A stretch of 64,000 nt of DNA from Lachnospiraceae bacterium UBA7060 (lineage in GTDB: Bacteria; Bacillota; Clostridia; Lachnospirales; Lachnospiraceae). The first letter of the stretch is position 1. Every line of letters begins with the position of its first letter. A program made the position numbers and the translations under genes. Positions 35,378-43,690 of this stretch are shown here, in pieces. The notes below the pieces were generated by a model that was not told where the DNA came from, searched no databases, and saw nothing but the letters and a program-made list of their open reading frames with translations. Location: contig DLAA01000132.1 of the NCBI GenBank assembly GCA_002493835.1, forward strand, positions 8,732 through 72,731. The letters are read 5' to 3'.

Positions 35378-36052
35378 ATGGAGAAAAAATACTATTTTCG
35401 GGGACTCGGTCTGGGTATTATCGTAACGGCTGTTATAATGGGTATCGCTCTTTCAGGCAGCAGAAAAAGTGAACTGACGGATGATGAGATAATAGCCAGA
35501 GCAAAGGAGTTGGGGATGATTGAGGATTCCCGTCTTCTGGATTCTCCTGAGGAAAAAGAGAATGCCGCAGACAATAAGGGAAACGGGAATGCGGAGACCT
35601 CAGTAAAAATGGATGAGGCGGTTGATAAGGAGAGTGTTGAGGAAAAGCAGGTGGCACTCAAACAGAAAGAGGAGAAGCCTGTGGTGGGTACGCCTGAGCC
35701 TAAGTCGGAAAAAGAGCCGGTTGATGCCAAAGATAAGGATGAGCCGGCTGTATCGGAGCCAGCATCCTCTGTGCAGGAGAAGCCGCGGGCGGATACCAAC
35801 GAGATGACAAAGCAGGATGAGGACGTGCCGGTGCCTGAGACGGGCGGGGCAAAGAGCATAACTATTACAAGTGGTGATGGTTCCTATACGGTGGCCAAAA
35901 AGCTGGCGGAGGCAGGAGTTGTAAATTCGGCGGATTCCTATGATGACTATTTGTGTGCGAACGGCTATGATAAAAAGCTTAGGCCTGGTACTTTTGAGAT
36001 TCCGGCAAATGCCAGTGAGGAGCAGATAGCTCGGATTGTCACGGGGCAGTAA
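35378..36052 (+). CDS. Membrane protein with MltG-type LysM-like domain only
   Basis: The 224 residues comprise one N-terminal membrane helix (about 10-28), a Glu/Lys/Pro/Ser-rich linker (about 45-165) and a C-terminal domain (about 168-224) resembling the LysM-like subdomain of endolytic transglycosylase MltG/YceG (YTVAKKLAEAGVVNSADSYD, then LRPGTFEIPANASEEQIARI). The catalytic part of MltG that should follow, with its Glu, is missing because the gene ends there. It may bind peptidoglycan without cutting it. It begins 1 nt after the SwrB-like stop with GAGGG upstream. Confidence 0.7.
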   Translation: MEKKYYFRGLGLGIIVTAVIMGIALSGSRKSELTDDEIIARAKELGMIEDSRLLDSPEEKENAADNKGNGNAETSVKMDEAVDKESVEEKQVALKQKEEKPVVGTPEPKSEKEPVDAKDKDEPAVSEPASSVQEKPRADTNEMTKQDEDVPVPETGGAKSITITSGDGSYTVAKKLAEAGVVNSADSYDDYLCANGYDKKLRPGTFEIPANASEEQIARIVTGQ

Positions 36053-36085
36053 TCAACTTAAAAATGCTAACAAAGGAGAGAGGTT

Positions 36086-38170
36086 ATGAGATCCATCAAG
36101 GCAAGAATTTTGACAACGGTAATTGTGTGTACTCTTCTATCATCCTTGATTTGCGGAGGGGTCAGTATTGTCAATTCTGCAAAGACTGTGTATGAGGATT
36201 CCCAGAAGGAAATGCAGTATGCCTGCGAAAATCAGGCGGCCCAGCTAAATTCGAATATGGGCAGTGTGGAACAGGCTGTTACGACGGCATATCATGTAGT
36301 ACTACAGCAGCTGACTGATGTGAATGCGTTCAAGACAGATAAGGCATATGTCGATGCTTTTACTGCAATTATGAGTGAAATGCTCTATGAGGTGGGTGGG
36401 AATACGGCAGGAGCACTGACTGCTTATATTCGCTATAACCCTGATTTTACGGAACCGGACAGTGGTGTTTTTTGGAGCAGAAGCAGCGATAGTGAGCAGT
36501 TTTCAGCAGTCGTGCCCACAGATTTTTCCATGTACTCACCGGATGATCTGGAGCACGTGGGCTGGTACTACATACCTGTGAAGAACGGGAAGCCGACATG
36601 GATGGCTCCTTACTTAAATTCTAATATTAATGTTTACATGGTGTCCTATGTGATCCCAATTGTTATCGACGGGGAGTCTATTGGCATTATCGGAATGGAT
36701 ATCTCATTTGATAAATTTACAGCTGTGGTGGATAGTGCAAAGATGTTTGACACCGGATTTGCTTTTTTGGCTGATGAACAGGGCAATGTCGCTTATCACA
36801 AATCTGTTGAACAGGGAACGTCCATCTCAGAGATTGAAGATACCGGCTCCATGGCGGCGGCTTTGACAGACTCCTCCAGAGAAGGGCAGGTGGTCAGTTA
36901 TACCTATCAGGGTGAGAGCAAGGATATGTGCTATATCAGTCTGATAAACGGTATGCGTTATGTGTTGACAGCACCAGAGTCGGAGATGAGGAGCGCAGCT
37001 GGCCGGATCGCAACGCTGATTATCATCGGTGCATTGGTTGCGGTAGTAATTGCGATAGTAATCGGAACGATTATGGGTATGGCGATCACCAGGCCTATCA
37101 CACAGATCAGCGATATTGTGGCTACAACGGCAACATTTAATTTTGCCAGAAATGAGAACAGTGACAGGCTTTGCAAACGGCATGACGAGAGTGGTAATAT
37201 GGCTAATTCTTTGAGGGAGATGCGTGCCAGTCTGCGTGCTATGGTTGCAGATATCAAGACAACCTATTCGGATCTGGATAATACGCTGGTGAAGCTTTCG
37301 GATACCACTGAGCGAGTACAGAGCATGAGCGGGGCAAATTCAGAAATGACCCAGGGGCTTGCTGCAGCTATGGAAGAGACGGCTGCAGCTATGGAGACTG
37401 TTAACAATACAGTGAGTAAGATCAGAGAGAGTGCTCAAATTCTCCGAGACAATTCCGAAAAGGGTGAGAAAGCTTCTCTGGAGAGCAAAATGCGAGCTGA
37501 TGATTTGAAGAATGTTACGGGAGCGGCGCAGGAAAAGACTACTCAGATGTATCTGGGAGTGCAGAAAAAGAGTGCGGAAGCTATGGAGCAGGCACGGGCG
37601 GTAGAAAAGATTAATCAGCTTACACAGTCTATTCTGGATATTTCAGGACAGACAAATCTCCTTGCGCTCAACGCTTCCATCGAAGCGGCCAGAGCAGGTG
37701 AAGCGGGAAGAGGTTTCGCAGTGGTGGCTGATGAAATCGGAGGGCTGGCTTCTCAGACTTCTTCGACGGTGAGTAATATCAACGGTATAACCACGGAAGT
37801 CAATCAGGCGGTGGGGAATATGGAGTCCTGCCTGCAGGAAACCATCGCCTTTCTGGAGGAGACAGTGCTCAAGGATTACAGCGATTTTATGGATGTGGCG
37901 GACAAATATAAGCAGGATGCTGCTTACTTCGAGGAGAATATGAAGAATCTCGTCTACGAGATGGATGCACTCCTTGGTGCGATTGTGCAAATTGCAGAGT
38001 CAGTCAGCAACATCACGGTGACAGTGGGCGAGGCGGCCAATAATATAAGTAGTATCGCGCAGAAGACGCAGGATGTATCACAGCTTGTGGAAGGCAACGC
38101 AGAACTAGTGGAAACCAACTCAGAGAATGTGGTGAAGCTAAAAAATATCGTGGATATGTTCAAAAATTAA
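36086..38170 (+). CDS. Methyl-accepting chemotaxis protein (dCache type)
   Basis: Chemoreceptor of 694 residues: first membrane helix (about 8-28), an extracellular double-Cache-like sensor (about 35-300, with [19 protein letters not shown] and [13 protein letters not shown]), second helix (about 307-333), a HAMP region (about 334-390) and the cytoplasmic signalling coil with the conserved tip ([20 protein letters not shown], about 524-543). The ligand is unknown; dCache receptors often bind amino acids or other small organic molecules. It is the last gene before the flagellar-ribosomal boundary. Confidence 0.92.
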   Translation: MRSIKARILTTVIVCTLLSSLICGGVSIVNSAKTVYEDSQKEMQYACENQAAQLNSNMGSVEQAVTTAYHVVLQQLTDVNAFKTDKAYVDAFTAIMSEMLYEVGGNTAGALTAYIRYNPDFTEPDSGVFWSRSSDSEQFSAVVPTDFSMYSPDDLEHVGWYYIPVKNGKPTWMAPYLNSNINVYMVSYVIPIVIDGESIGIIGMDISFDKFTAVVDSAKMFDTGFAFLADEQGNVAYHKSVEQGTSISEIEDTGSMAAALTDSSREGQVVSYTYQGESKDMCYISLINGMRYVLTAPESEMRSAAGRIATLIIIGALVAVVIAIVIGTIMGMAITRPITQISDIVATTATFNFARNENSDRLCKRHDESGNMANSLREMRASLRAMVADIKTTYSDLDNTLVKLSDTTERVQSMSGANSEMTQGLAAAMEETAAAMETVNNTVSKIRESAQILRDNSEKGEKASLESKMRADDLKNVTGAAQEKTTQMYLGVQKKSAEAMEQARAVEKINQLTQSILDISGQTNLLALNASIEAARAGEAGRGFAVVADEIGGLASQTSSTVSNINGITTEVNQAVGNMESCLQETIAFLEETVLKDYSDFMDVADKYKQDAAYFEENMKNLVYEMDALLGAIVQIAESVSNITVTVGEAANNISSIAQKTQDVSQLVEGNAELVETNSENVVKLKNIVDMFKN

Positions 38171-38182
38171 TACGTGAAATTT

Positions 38183-38230
38183 AGTGCTTCTTTGCAAATG
38201 TCCACTGGCATGAGCATTAGAAGCACTTTT
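38183..38230 (+). terminator. Likely terminator of the fla/che operon
   Basis: AGTGCTTCT (38183-38191) pairs with AGAAGCACT (38219-38227), followed by a short T run (38227-38230) and CGCGTTT. The 9-bp stem has a 27-nt loop, so it is moderate on its own; a second hairpin directly follows. Confidence 0.55.
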
Positions 38231-38237
38231 CGCGTTT

Positions 38238-38263
38238 CCCCCTCTTGCAAGGGGGATTCTTTT
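38238..38263 (+). terminator. Second hairpin terminator before rpsB
   Basis: CCCCCT (38238-38243) pairs with AGGGGG (38250-38255) around a 6-nt loop and is followed by ATTCTTTT. It overlaps the -35 element of the rpsB promoter, so the flagellar operon seems to end exactly where the ribosomal one begins. Confidence 0.6.
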
Positions 38264-38273
38264 GTGTTATAGT
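38245..38273 (+). promoter_or_regulatory. Sigma-A-like promoter of rpsB-tsf
   Basis: TTGCAA (38245-38250), a 17-bp spacer and TATAGT (38268-38273) match vegetative promoter consensus well. The -35 is formed by the loop and right arm of the preceding terminator hairpin. It would start a transcript near 38280 with an approximately 200-nt leader. Confidence 0.65.
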
Positions 38274-38279
38274 AACAAA

Positions 38280-38481
38280 GTGTGCGTAAGGCGCATGTAT
38301 CCTATAAATCACATATACCCAGCCCATGCCGGTGCCTTTTTATGCGCAGGGAAGCACAGAGAAATTTGCTGCAGACGAAGCACGTGCTTTGTGCATCGGG
38401 CAGAGAGAAGTTTTTTCTGCCTGATTGCGGGTGGCAGGGAGGCGAAAGGTATATGGCAGACAACCAAATGGAGGTAGAGAC
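38280..38481 (+). promoter_or_regulatory. Structured rpsB leader
   Basis: The approximately 200-nt untranslated leader holds several pairings: GTGCG/CGCAT near 38281-38296, the self-complementary AAGCACGTGCTT near 38379-38390, and a long hairpin GGCAGA...TCTGCC (38399-38421) whose inner A/G and T bases extend the stem. A leader of this length before rpsB suits feedback control by S2, as known for ribosomal protein operons generally; that role is inference, and no known S2 leader family was recognised. Confidence 0.4.
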
Positions 38482-39228
38482 ATGAGTGTTATTTCAATGA
38501 AGCAGTTACTGGAGGCAGGCGTTCATTTTGGACATCAGACAAGAAGATGGAACCCGAAGATGGCTCCCTACATCTTCACAGAGAGAAACGGCATCCATAT
38601 CATCGACTTACAGAAGTCTGTAGGTAAGGTGGATGAGGCTTACAAGGCGGTGTTTGATGTAGTAGCACAGGGTGGAACGATCCTTTTTGTCGGAACGAAA
38701 AAGCAGGCGCAGGATGCGGTTAAGACTGAGGCGGAGCGCTGCGGAATGTACTATGTAAATGAGAGATGGCTGGGCGGCATGCTTACAAACTTTAAGACAA
38801 TCCAGTCCAGAGTAGAGAGATTAAAGGCTATCGAGAGAATGGCGGAGGATGGAACTTTTGATGTGCTTCCCAAGAAGGAAGTAATCAAAATTAGGAAAGA
38901 ATGGGAGAAGCTTGAGAAGAATCTGGGCGGCATTAAGAATATGACTAGAACTCCTGACTGTATCTTCGTGGTAGATCCCAAGAAGGAGAGAATCTGTGTG
39001 CAGGAGGCTCATACGCTCGGCATTACGCTGATTGGCATCGGTGATACGAACTGTGATCCTGAGGAGCTTGATTATATCATTCCCGGAAACGACGATGCAA
39101 TCCGGGCGGTAAAACTGATTGTTTCTAAGATGGCTGATGCTGTCGTTGAGGCGAATCAGGGTGCAGAAGCTGATGATTATGCGTCTGAAGCGGAGGCTGA
39201 GAAGGTAGAAGAATCTGACGGGGAATAA
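38482..39228 (+). CDS. rpsB: 30S ribosomal protein S2
   Basis: Small-subunit protein S2, 248 residues. It has the characteristic N-terminus ([20 protein letters not shown]) and [18 protein letters not shown] in the core. The C-terminus is an acidic extension ([11 protein letters not shown]). The ATG at 38482 follows GGAGGTAGAGAC; the frame is open further upstream but S2 starts here in the family. It is paired with tsf as in most bacteria. Confidence 0.98.
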   Translation: MSVISMKQLLEAGVHFGHQTRRWNPKMAPYIFTERNGIHIIDLQKSVGKVDEAYKAVFDVVAQGGTILFVGTKKQAQDAVKTEAERCGMYYVNERWLGGMLTNFKTIQSRVERLKAIERMAEDGTFDVLPKKEVIKIRKEWEKLEKNLGGIKNMTRTPDCIFVVDPKKERICVQEAHTLGITLIGIGDTNCDPEELDYIIPGNDDAIRAVKLIVSKMADAVVEANQGAEADDYASEAEAEKVEESDGE

Positions 39229-39311
39229 TATGGAAAAGTGTTGCACATGCAATTCGCGAAGACGCGGGCTAAACGCTATTGGGAAAGATAATATATTAGG
39301 AGGAAAAATAG

Positions 39312-40247
39312 ATGGCTATCACAGCAGCAATGGTAAAAGAGTTGAGAGAGATGACCGGTGCGGGCATGATGGACTGCAAGAAGGCTCTGAATGAGACTGA
39401 CGGCAACATGGACGAAGCGGTAGAATATTTGAGAAAGAACGGACAGGCGAAGGCGGAGAAAAAGGCAGGCAGAATTGCTGCGGAGGGGCTTTGCCGTGTT
39501 GCAGTTAAGGATGAGAAGACTGCAGCAGTGGTGGAGGTTAACTCTGAGACCGACTTTGTGGCAAAGAACGCTGATTTCCAGGAATATGTGGAAGCGGTTG
39601 CTAAGCAGGCAGTAGAGTCCGATGCGTCTGATCTGGATGCTTTTATGGGAGAAAAATGGCATTTGGATGAGTCTAAGACTGTGAAGGATGCGCTGGTGGA
39701 CAAGGTGGCAGTGATTGGCGAGAATCTGAACATCAGAAGGTTTGAGAAGGTAGTGGCGAACGATGGATGTGTGGTTACTTATGTACATGGCGGCGGCAGA
39801 ATCGGTGTTATCGTTGAAGCACAGACGGATGTTGTGAACGATGCAGTGAAAGAAGCACTTACTAACATCGCTATGCAGGTGGCAGCGCTGTATCCAAAGT
39901 ATGTGTCCACGGACGAGGTGTCTGAGGAGTTCAAGGCACATGAGAAAGAGATTATTACGGAGCAGATTAAGAACGATCCCAAGATGGCCGGGAAGCCTGA
40001 CAAGGTGATTGAAGGTGCTGTGAATGGACGACTGAATAAGGAGCTGAAAGAGGTATGTCTTTTAGAGCAGGTATATGTGAAGGCTGAGGACGGTAAGCAG
40101 AGTGTAGCGAAGTATCTTGAGCAAGTGGCGAAGGAGAACAGTGCGAAGCTCTCCGTCAAGAGATTTGTTCGTTTCGAAACAGGCGAGGGTCTCGAGAAGA
40201 AAGAAGAGAATTTTGCTGAGGAAGTAGCAAAGCAGATGGGAATGTAA
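39312..40247 (+). CDS. tsf: Elongation factor Ts
   Basis: Nucleotide exchange factor for EF-Tu, 311 residues. The N-terminal domain has the signature LREMTGAGMMDCKKALNETD, and the core contains VAVKDEKTAAVVEVNSETDF with dimerisation segments after it. AGGAGG lies about 8 nt before the ATG. It is followed directly by a strong terminator, so rpsB-tsf is a two-gene unit; in Bacillus pyrH and frr would follow here. Confidence 0.98.
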   Translation: MAITAAMVKELREMTGAGMMDCKKALNETDGNMDEAVEYLRKNGQAKAEKKAGRIAAEGLCRVAVKDEKTAAVVEVNSETDFVAKNADFQEYVEAVAKQAVESDASDLDAFMGEKWHLDESKTVKDALVDKVAVIGENLNIRRFEKVVANDGCVVTYVHGGGRIGVIVEAQTDVVNDAVKEALTNIAMQVAALYPKYVSTDEVSEEFKAHEKEIITEQIKNDPKMAGKPDKVIEGAVNGRLNKELKEVCLLEQVYVKAEDGKQSVAKYLEQVAKENSAKLSVKRFVRFETGEGLEKKEENFAEEVAKQMGM

Positions 40248-40282
40248 ACTTTTTTACAGACCGATTTGAACCAGAACAGGAG

Positions 40283-40326
40283 AACCCTTGTAAATGCTGA
40301 TAAACAGGCATTTGCAAGGGTTTTTT
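40283..40326 (+). terminator. Strong intrinsic terminator after tsf
   Basis: A 15-bp stem (40283-40297 with 40308-40322, one G-U pair) around a 10-nt loop is followed by a run of T at 40321-40326. This is the clearest terminator in the window and closes the rpsB-tsf unit. Confidence 0.92.
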
Positions 40327-40374
40327 GTGGAAGTAAGTCGGTTTACGTAACTTATCATAACCTAAAAGTCGTAA

Positions 40375-40388
40375 AATATATACTCAAA
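40375..40388 (+). repeat. 14-bp direct repeat, copy 1
   Basis: AATATATACTCAAA occurs here and again at 40745-40758. The two copies flank the segment that holds the transposase relic. Confidence 0.6.
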
Positions 40389-40477
40389 ACGTCAACTGAT
40401 GATTATACCCAACTTTTGCAGATAAAGGGTATCTCGTGAGGTAATCTCTGTAGTCCATCTATGTTTTTTCAGTTTTG

Positions 40478-40753
40478 TTAATATATCAACTCTTTCAACC
40501 TTGTCAAACCATTGGTCATTATACCCGGAAGAGATTGGCCGTTAGTTGCAAGGAGATATCTTGCCAGGGATATGATCTTTTGTGCCGTTCCTGTATCGGT
40601 GGATGAATATAAGGCTTCATCGATACTTGACACAGAACCTATATGTTCTATGATATCCATCATTCCAACATGGGCTCTTTTAGCTGGTACAAATTCTGAT
40701 TTTACATCAGAAACAGGGTTTTTGCTGCGTTTTGGGCGTGTTGTAATATATAC
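40478..40753 (-). pseudogene. Transposase remnant (IS1634/IS4-like N-terminal part)
   Basis: An open - strand segment of about 91 codons without a proper start or full C-terminus. The encoded string (VKSEFVPAKRAHVGMMDIIE, then STDTGTAQKIISLARYLLAT) looks like the N-terminal region of IS1634-type DDE transposases as I recall them. It ends abruptly (LTRLKELIY) and is opened by a TGA, so it is a decayed fragment. No catalytic residues or terminal inverted repeats are present. The family name is from memory; a search is needed to confirm it. Confidence 0.45.
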
Positions 40754-40758
40754 TCAAA
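40745..40758 (+). repeat. 14-bp direct repeat, copy 2
   Basis: Second copy of AATATATACTCAAA (first at 40375-40388). It overlaps the outer edge of the transposase relic. Confidence 0.6.
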
Positions 40759-40848
40759 TAAAAAAATAGACTTGAATCCAGTTATCTATAGCAATCAGAA
40801 ACTTCTGTATCATGCCCTGTATCATGCTGCGTTATCCACTTTGATCTA

Positions 40849-41307
40849 TCATGCTAATTTGCTCTTCAAGTCCTTTACATCTGATTCCAACATTCGAACT
40901 TTGATAGCCAGCATTTCTACTTCGTTGTTTGGCCGCATCGCTTCGTGCAGATTTCGTGACAAATCGAGATGTCCTTCGGCCACGCGTTGGATGTTGACGC
41001 GGATTTCATTTTCCAGAATAAGTTCGGTATGGATTACCCTGTTTTCAACGGTATCTACTTTCTGACTCAATACCTGCATTTTTTCTTTTAATTTTTGGGT
41101 ATCTTCTTTCAGTTTCTGGGTATCTTCTTTCAGTTTCTGGGTATCCTCTTTCAGTTTTTGGGTATCTTCCTTGAGTTCTCGGGTGACCGTCTTGAGTTCG
41201 AGGGTATCCTTTTTTAGTTCCTGGGTATCATCCTTTAAAAGATGAATATCCTGTTTCATTTCCTGCATCTCAGAAAGAAGCAGATCCAGCTTTGCACTGT
41301 CTGTCAT
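40849..41307 (-). CDS. Heptad-repeat coiled-coil protein, function unknown
   Basis: A 152-residue soluble protein that is almost entirely coiled coil. It opens with TDSAKLDLLLSEMQEMKQDI, continues with about seven heptads of the form xDTxxLK (several exact LKEDTQK units), and ends with a helical part containing NEIRVNIQRVAEGHLDLSRN and MLAIKVRMLESDVKDLKSKL. The ATG at 41307 is preceded by AAGGAAGG; longer forms lack this. The repeats are also nearly identical as 21-bp DNA units, so their number may vary. It resembles small coiled-coil proteins common in Clostridia; no function is known to me. Confidence 0.7.
   Translation of the reverse strand: MTDSAKLDLLLSEMQEMKQDIHLLKDDTQELKKDTLELKTVTRELKEDTQKLKEDTQKLKEDTQKLKEDTQKLKEKMQVLSQKVDTVENRVIHTELILENEIRVNIQRVAEGHLDLSRNLHEAMRPNNEVEMLAIKVRMLESDVKDLKSKLA
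41097..41230. repeat. 21-bp tandem repeats inside the coiled-coil gene
   Basis: On the + strand a unit reading GGGTATCTTCTTTCAGTTTCT or close variants recurs about four times nearly exactly, with two or three more diverged copies further on. Each unit encodes one heptad, so gain or loss keeps the reading frame and the coiled-coil register. Confidence 0.7.
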
Positions 41308-41438
41308 AATGTTACCTTCCTTTCTTTTGCAGCGTTTTTTCTCTCCGTGTAAATTGAGTATATCATGGGCTTGGAACGAAGTCCACATTTTATAGAAAAT
41401 AATTATAAAAAAGTATTACAATTTTTCGTTTATTTTGC

Positions 41439-41468
41439 TTGCGGAAACGGACGGAGGAGAGGTATAAT
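41439..41468 (+). promoter_or_regulatory. Promoter of the glycerate kinase gene
   Basis: TTGCGG (41439-41444), an 18-bp spacer and a perfect TATAAT (41463-41468). Downstream, GGCCATA (41500-41506) and TATGGCC (41517-41523) form a leader hairpin ending 8-10 nt before the SD of the gene. Confidence 0.6.
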
Positions 41469-41542
41469 GATAAAAATAGAATATGAATAAAAAACAGGGG
41501 GCCATATCATATTCGTTATGGCCGGCATAGATGGAGAAGGAT

Positions 41543-42775
41543 ATGACATTACGGGAAGAGGCAGATCAAATTATCAGGAAGTCAATTTGGGCGGTGCTGC
41601 CAGATGAAGCGGTGACAAAAGCTTTGCAAGACAGAACCTTTGGCCCGGGCAGAATTTATATGGTGGCGGTGGGCAAGGCAGGGTGGAGGATGGCAAAAAC
41701 GGCGGCAGACATTTTGCAGGAAAGATTGGAATCCGGTGTGGTAGTGACAAAGTATGGTCATGTGAAAGGAGAAATCCCTAGGACGCGGTGCTTTGAGGCA
41801 GGCCATCCTGTGCCTGATAAACAGTCTTTTTTTGCGGCGCAGGCAGCCCTGGATCTGGCAGCCCAGGCAATGGAAGGGGATGTAGTACTTTTTCTCCTCT
41901 CAGGCGGGGGTTCCGCTTTGTTTGAAAAGCCCTTGGTGAGCGGAGAAGAACTGCAGGATATCACCCGACAGCTTTTGGCTTGCGGGGCGGACATAGTGGA
42001 GATGAATACGATCCGGAAAAGGCTTTCCGGGGTGAAGGGCGGCCGGTTTGCCATTGCCTGTGAACCGGCTGGTGTGTTCAGTATTGTGCTCAGCGATATT
42101 CTGGGAGATCCTTTGGATATGATTGCCTCTGGGCCTGCATATCCGGACTCTTCCACTTGTGAGGAGGCTATGGAGATTGTTAAGAAATATGGATTGCAGA
42201 TGAGCGAAGCAGCATTGACACTGTTGGGACAGGAGACTCCGAAAATCCTTACTAATGTGGAAACACAGATTATGGGTAGTGTATCAGATCTGTGCAGGGC
42301 GGCTGCGGCGGCCTGTAGGGAATTCGGTTATGAGCCGATCCTTCTGACGGATCAGTTGTCATGTGAGGCTAGGGAGGCAGGACGGTTTCTTTCCGCTATA
42401 GCCAGAACGCATCAGGGGACGAAAAAGAGTCTGGCGTTTCTGGCGGGCGGTGAGACGGTGGTGCATTTGACTGGACATGGACTGGGCGGCCGGAATCAAG
42501 AGCTGGCTTTGGCGGCGGCAGAGGGAATTGCGGGACTTTCAGATACAGCGGTATTCAGTGTCGGAAGTGATGGAACGGACGGGCCTACCGATGCGGCGGG
42601 CGGTTACAGTGACGCATGGACAAAGGAAAAGCTTGCAGCTCAGGGAATATCCATATACGATGTGCTGCAGAAAAATGATGCGTACCATGCCCTTGAGAAG
42701 ACAGGTGGTTTACTTATTACGGGCGCCACAGGAACGAATGTAAATGATGTGGCAGTACTTTTGATCAGGCGCTGA
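41543..42775 (+). CDS. Glycerate 2-kinase (GckA/MOFRL family)
   Basis: Phosphorylates D-glycerate to 2-phosphoglycerate, feeding glycolysis. The 410 residues have the N-terminal DUF4147 domain (VAVGKAGWRMAKTAADILQE, then LFLLSGGGSALFEKPLVSGE and MNTIRKRLSGVKGGRFA) and the C-terminal MOFRL domain (LAGGETVVHLTGHGLGGRNQ, then SVGSDGTDGPTDAAGGYSD). GGAGAAGG precedes the ATG at 41543; an ATG four codons earlier is possible. The neighbouring genes give no pathway context. Confidence 0.88.
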   Translation: MTLREEADQIIRKSIWAVLPDEAVTKALQDRTFGPGRIYMVAVGKAGWRMAKTAADILQERLESGVVVTKYGHVKGEIPRTRCFEAGHPVPDKQSFFAAQAALDLAAQAMEGDVVLFLLSGGGSALFEKPLVSGEELQDITRQLLACGADIVEMNTIRKRLSGVKGGRFAIACEPAGVFSIVLSDILGDPLDMIASGPAYPDSSTCEEAMEIVKKYGLQMSEAALTLLGQETPKILTNVETQIMGSVSDLCRAAAAACREFGYEPILLTDQLSCEAREAGRFLSAIARTHQGTKKSLAFLAGGETVVHLTGHGLGGRNQELALAAAEGIAGLSDTAVFSVGSDGTDGPTDAAGGYSDAWTKEKLAAQGISIYDVLQKNDAYHALEKTGGLLITGATGTNVNDVAVLLIRR

Positions 42776-42831
42776 GTGCGCGTTAGGAGAATAAAAATGG
42801 AATCTAAGTGCAGCGAAAGGAGAATGTGATT

Positions 42832-43662
42832 GTGATTATTCTGCGCACGTTATTGGAAAATAATCTCTCCCGGAACAGGTCGCTTACGGCGGAACATGGA
42901 CTGTCCTTTCTGGTGGAGACAGAGAAGATTAGAATTCTTTTTGACTGCAGTGCGGGCAGTGCAGCCAGAAAGAACGCTGGAAAAATGAACGTGCCCCTGC
43001 TCGATATAGATTATGTGGTGCTGAGCCATAGTCATTATGATCACGCAGGCGGTTATCCTGATATGGTGGTCAATGGCGTCCATGCACCGCTCATAACAGG
43101 ACCACAGTTTTTTGAAGAAAAATATGCGCGGGAAGGCGGGAAGTATGTATATCTGGGATGTGGTTTCGGTGAATCTTTTCTTGTGGAGAACAGCATAGAG
43201 CGACAGGTTTGTGCGGGATGTGAGACATTGGCTGAAGGGTGTCATGTGGCAGGCGGCTTTAGCCGGATTTACGATTTTGAGAAGGTACCAGCCCGTTTTG
43301 TCAGGCAGACGGCTGGGGGGATGGCTGCGGATGATTTTCCGGATGAGATCTGCCTGGTGCTTGAGAGTGAAAAGGGGCTGGTGATGGTTGTGGGATGCAG
43401 TCATCCAGGAATCTTAAATATGATAGAGAGCGTGCGGGAACAATTTGGCAAACCAGTGTATGCAGTTTTCGGCGGATCCCATTTGGTGGAGGCGGACGAG
43501 GAACGCCTTGAGAAAACAATCAACATATTGAAAGAAATGGGGATTGTGCTTATGGGATTTAATCACTGTACGGGTGATGAGGCACAGAGCCGTCTTGCGC
43601 AGGGGGCAGAGGGGATGGTGTACTCCCATTTGAAGACAGGGGACTGCATTTTTTTACCGTGA
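42832..43662 (+). CDS. MBL-fold metallohydrolase
   Basis: A 276-residue metallo-beta-lactamase-fold protein. The metal-binding motif is SHSHYDHAGG (about 66-75), with further His in GCSHPGILN and FGGSHLVEA. The pattern ENNLSRNRSLTAEHGLSFLV at the N-terminus matches the group related to the methanopterin-type phosphate synthase and other RNase Z-like hydrolases, whose substrates are mostly unknown. Among several in-frame GTGs the one at 42832 is best placed behind AAAGGAG. It probably shares a transcript with the glycerate kinase gene. Confidence 0.82.
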   Translation: MIILRTLLENNLSRNRSLTAEHGLSFLVETEKIRILFDCSAGSAARKNAGKMNVPLLDIDYVVLSHSHYDHAGGYPDMVVNGVHAPLITGPQFFEEKYAREGGKYVYLGCGFGESFLVENSIERQVCAGCETLAEGCHVAGGFSRIYDFEKVPARFVRQTAGGMAADDFPDEICLVLESEKGLVMVVGCSHPGILNMIESVREQFGKPVYAVFGGSHLVEADEERLEKTINILKEMGIVLMGFNHCTGDEAQSRLAQGAEGMVYSHLKTGDCIFLP

Positions 43663-43690
43663 GCCTTACAATAGAGAAGAAGCCGGACTG

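Noticed and set aside
1..38170. Search for sigma-28 (TAAA-N15-GCCGATAA type) promoters in the flagellar region
   Set aside because: No convincing match was found by eye in the larger gaps, including before the chemoreceptor gene.
40512..41065. Two + strand open frames between tsf and the glycerate kinase gene
   Set aside because: They are antisense to the transposase relic and the coiled-coil gene and have no SD; treated as shadows.
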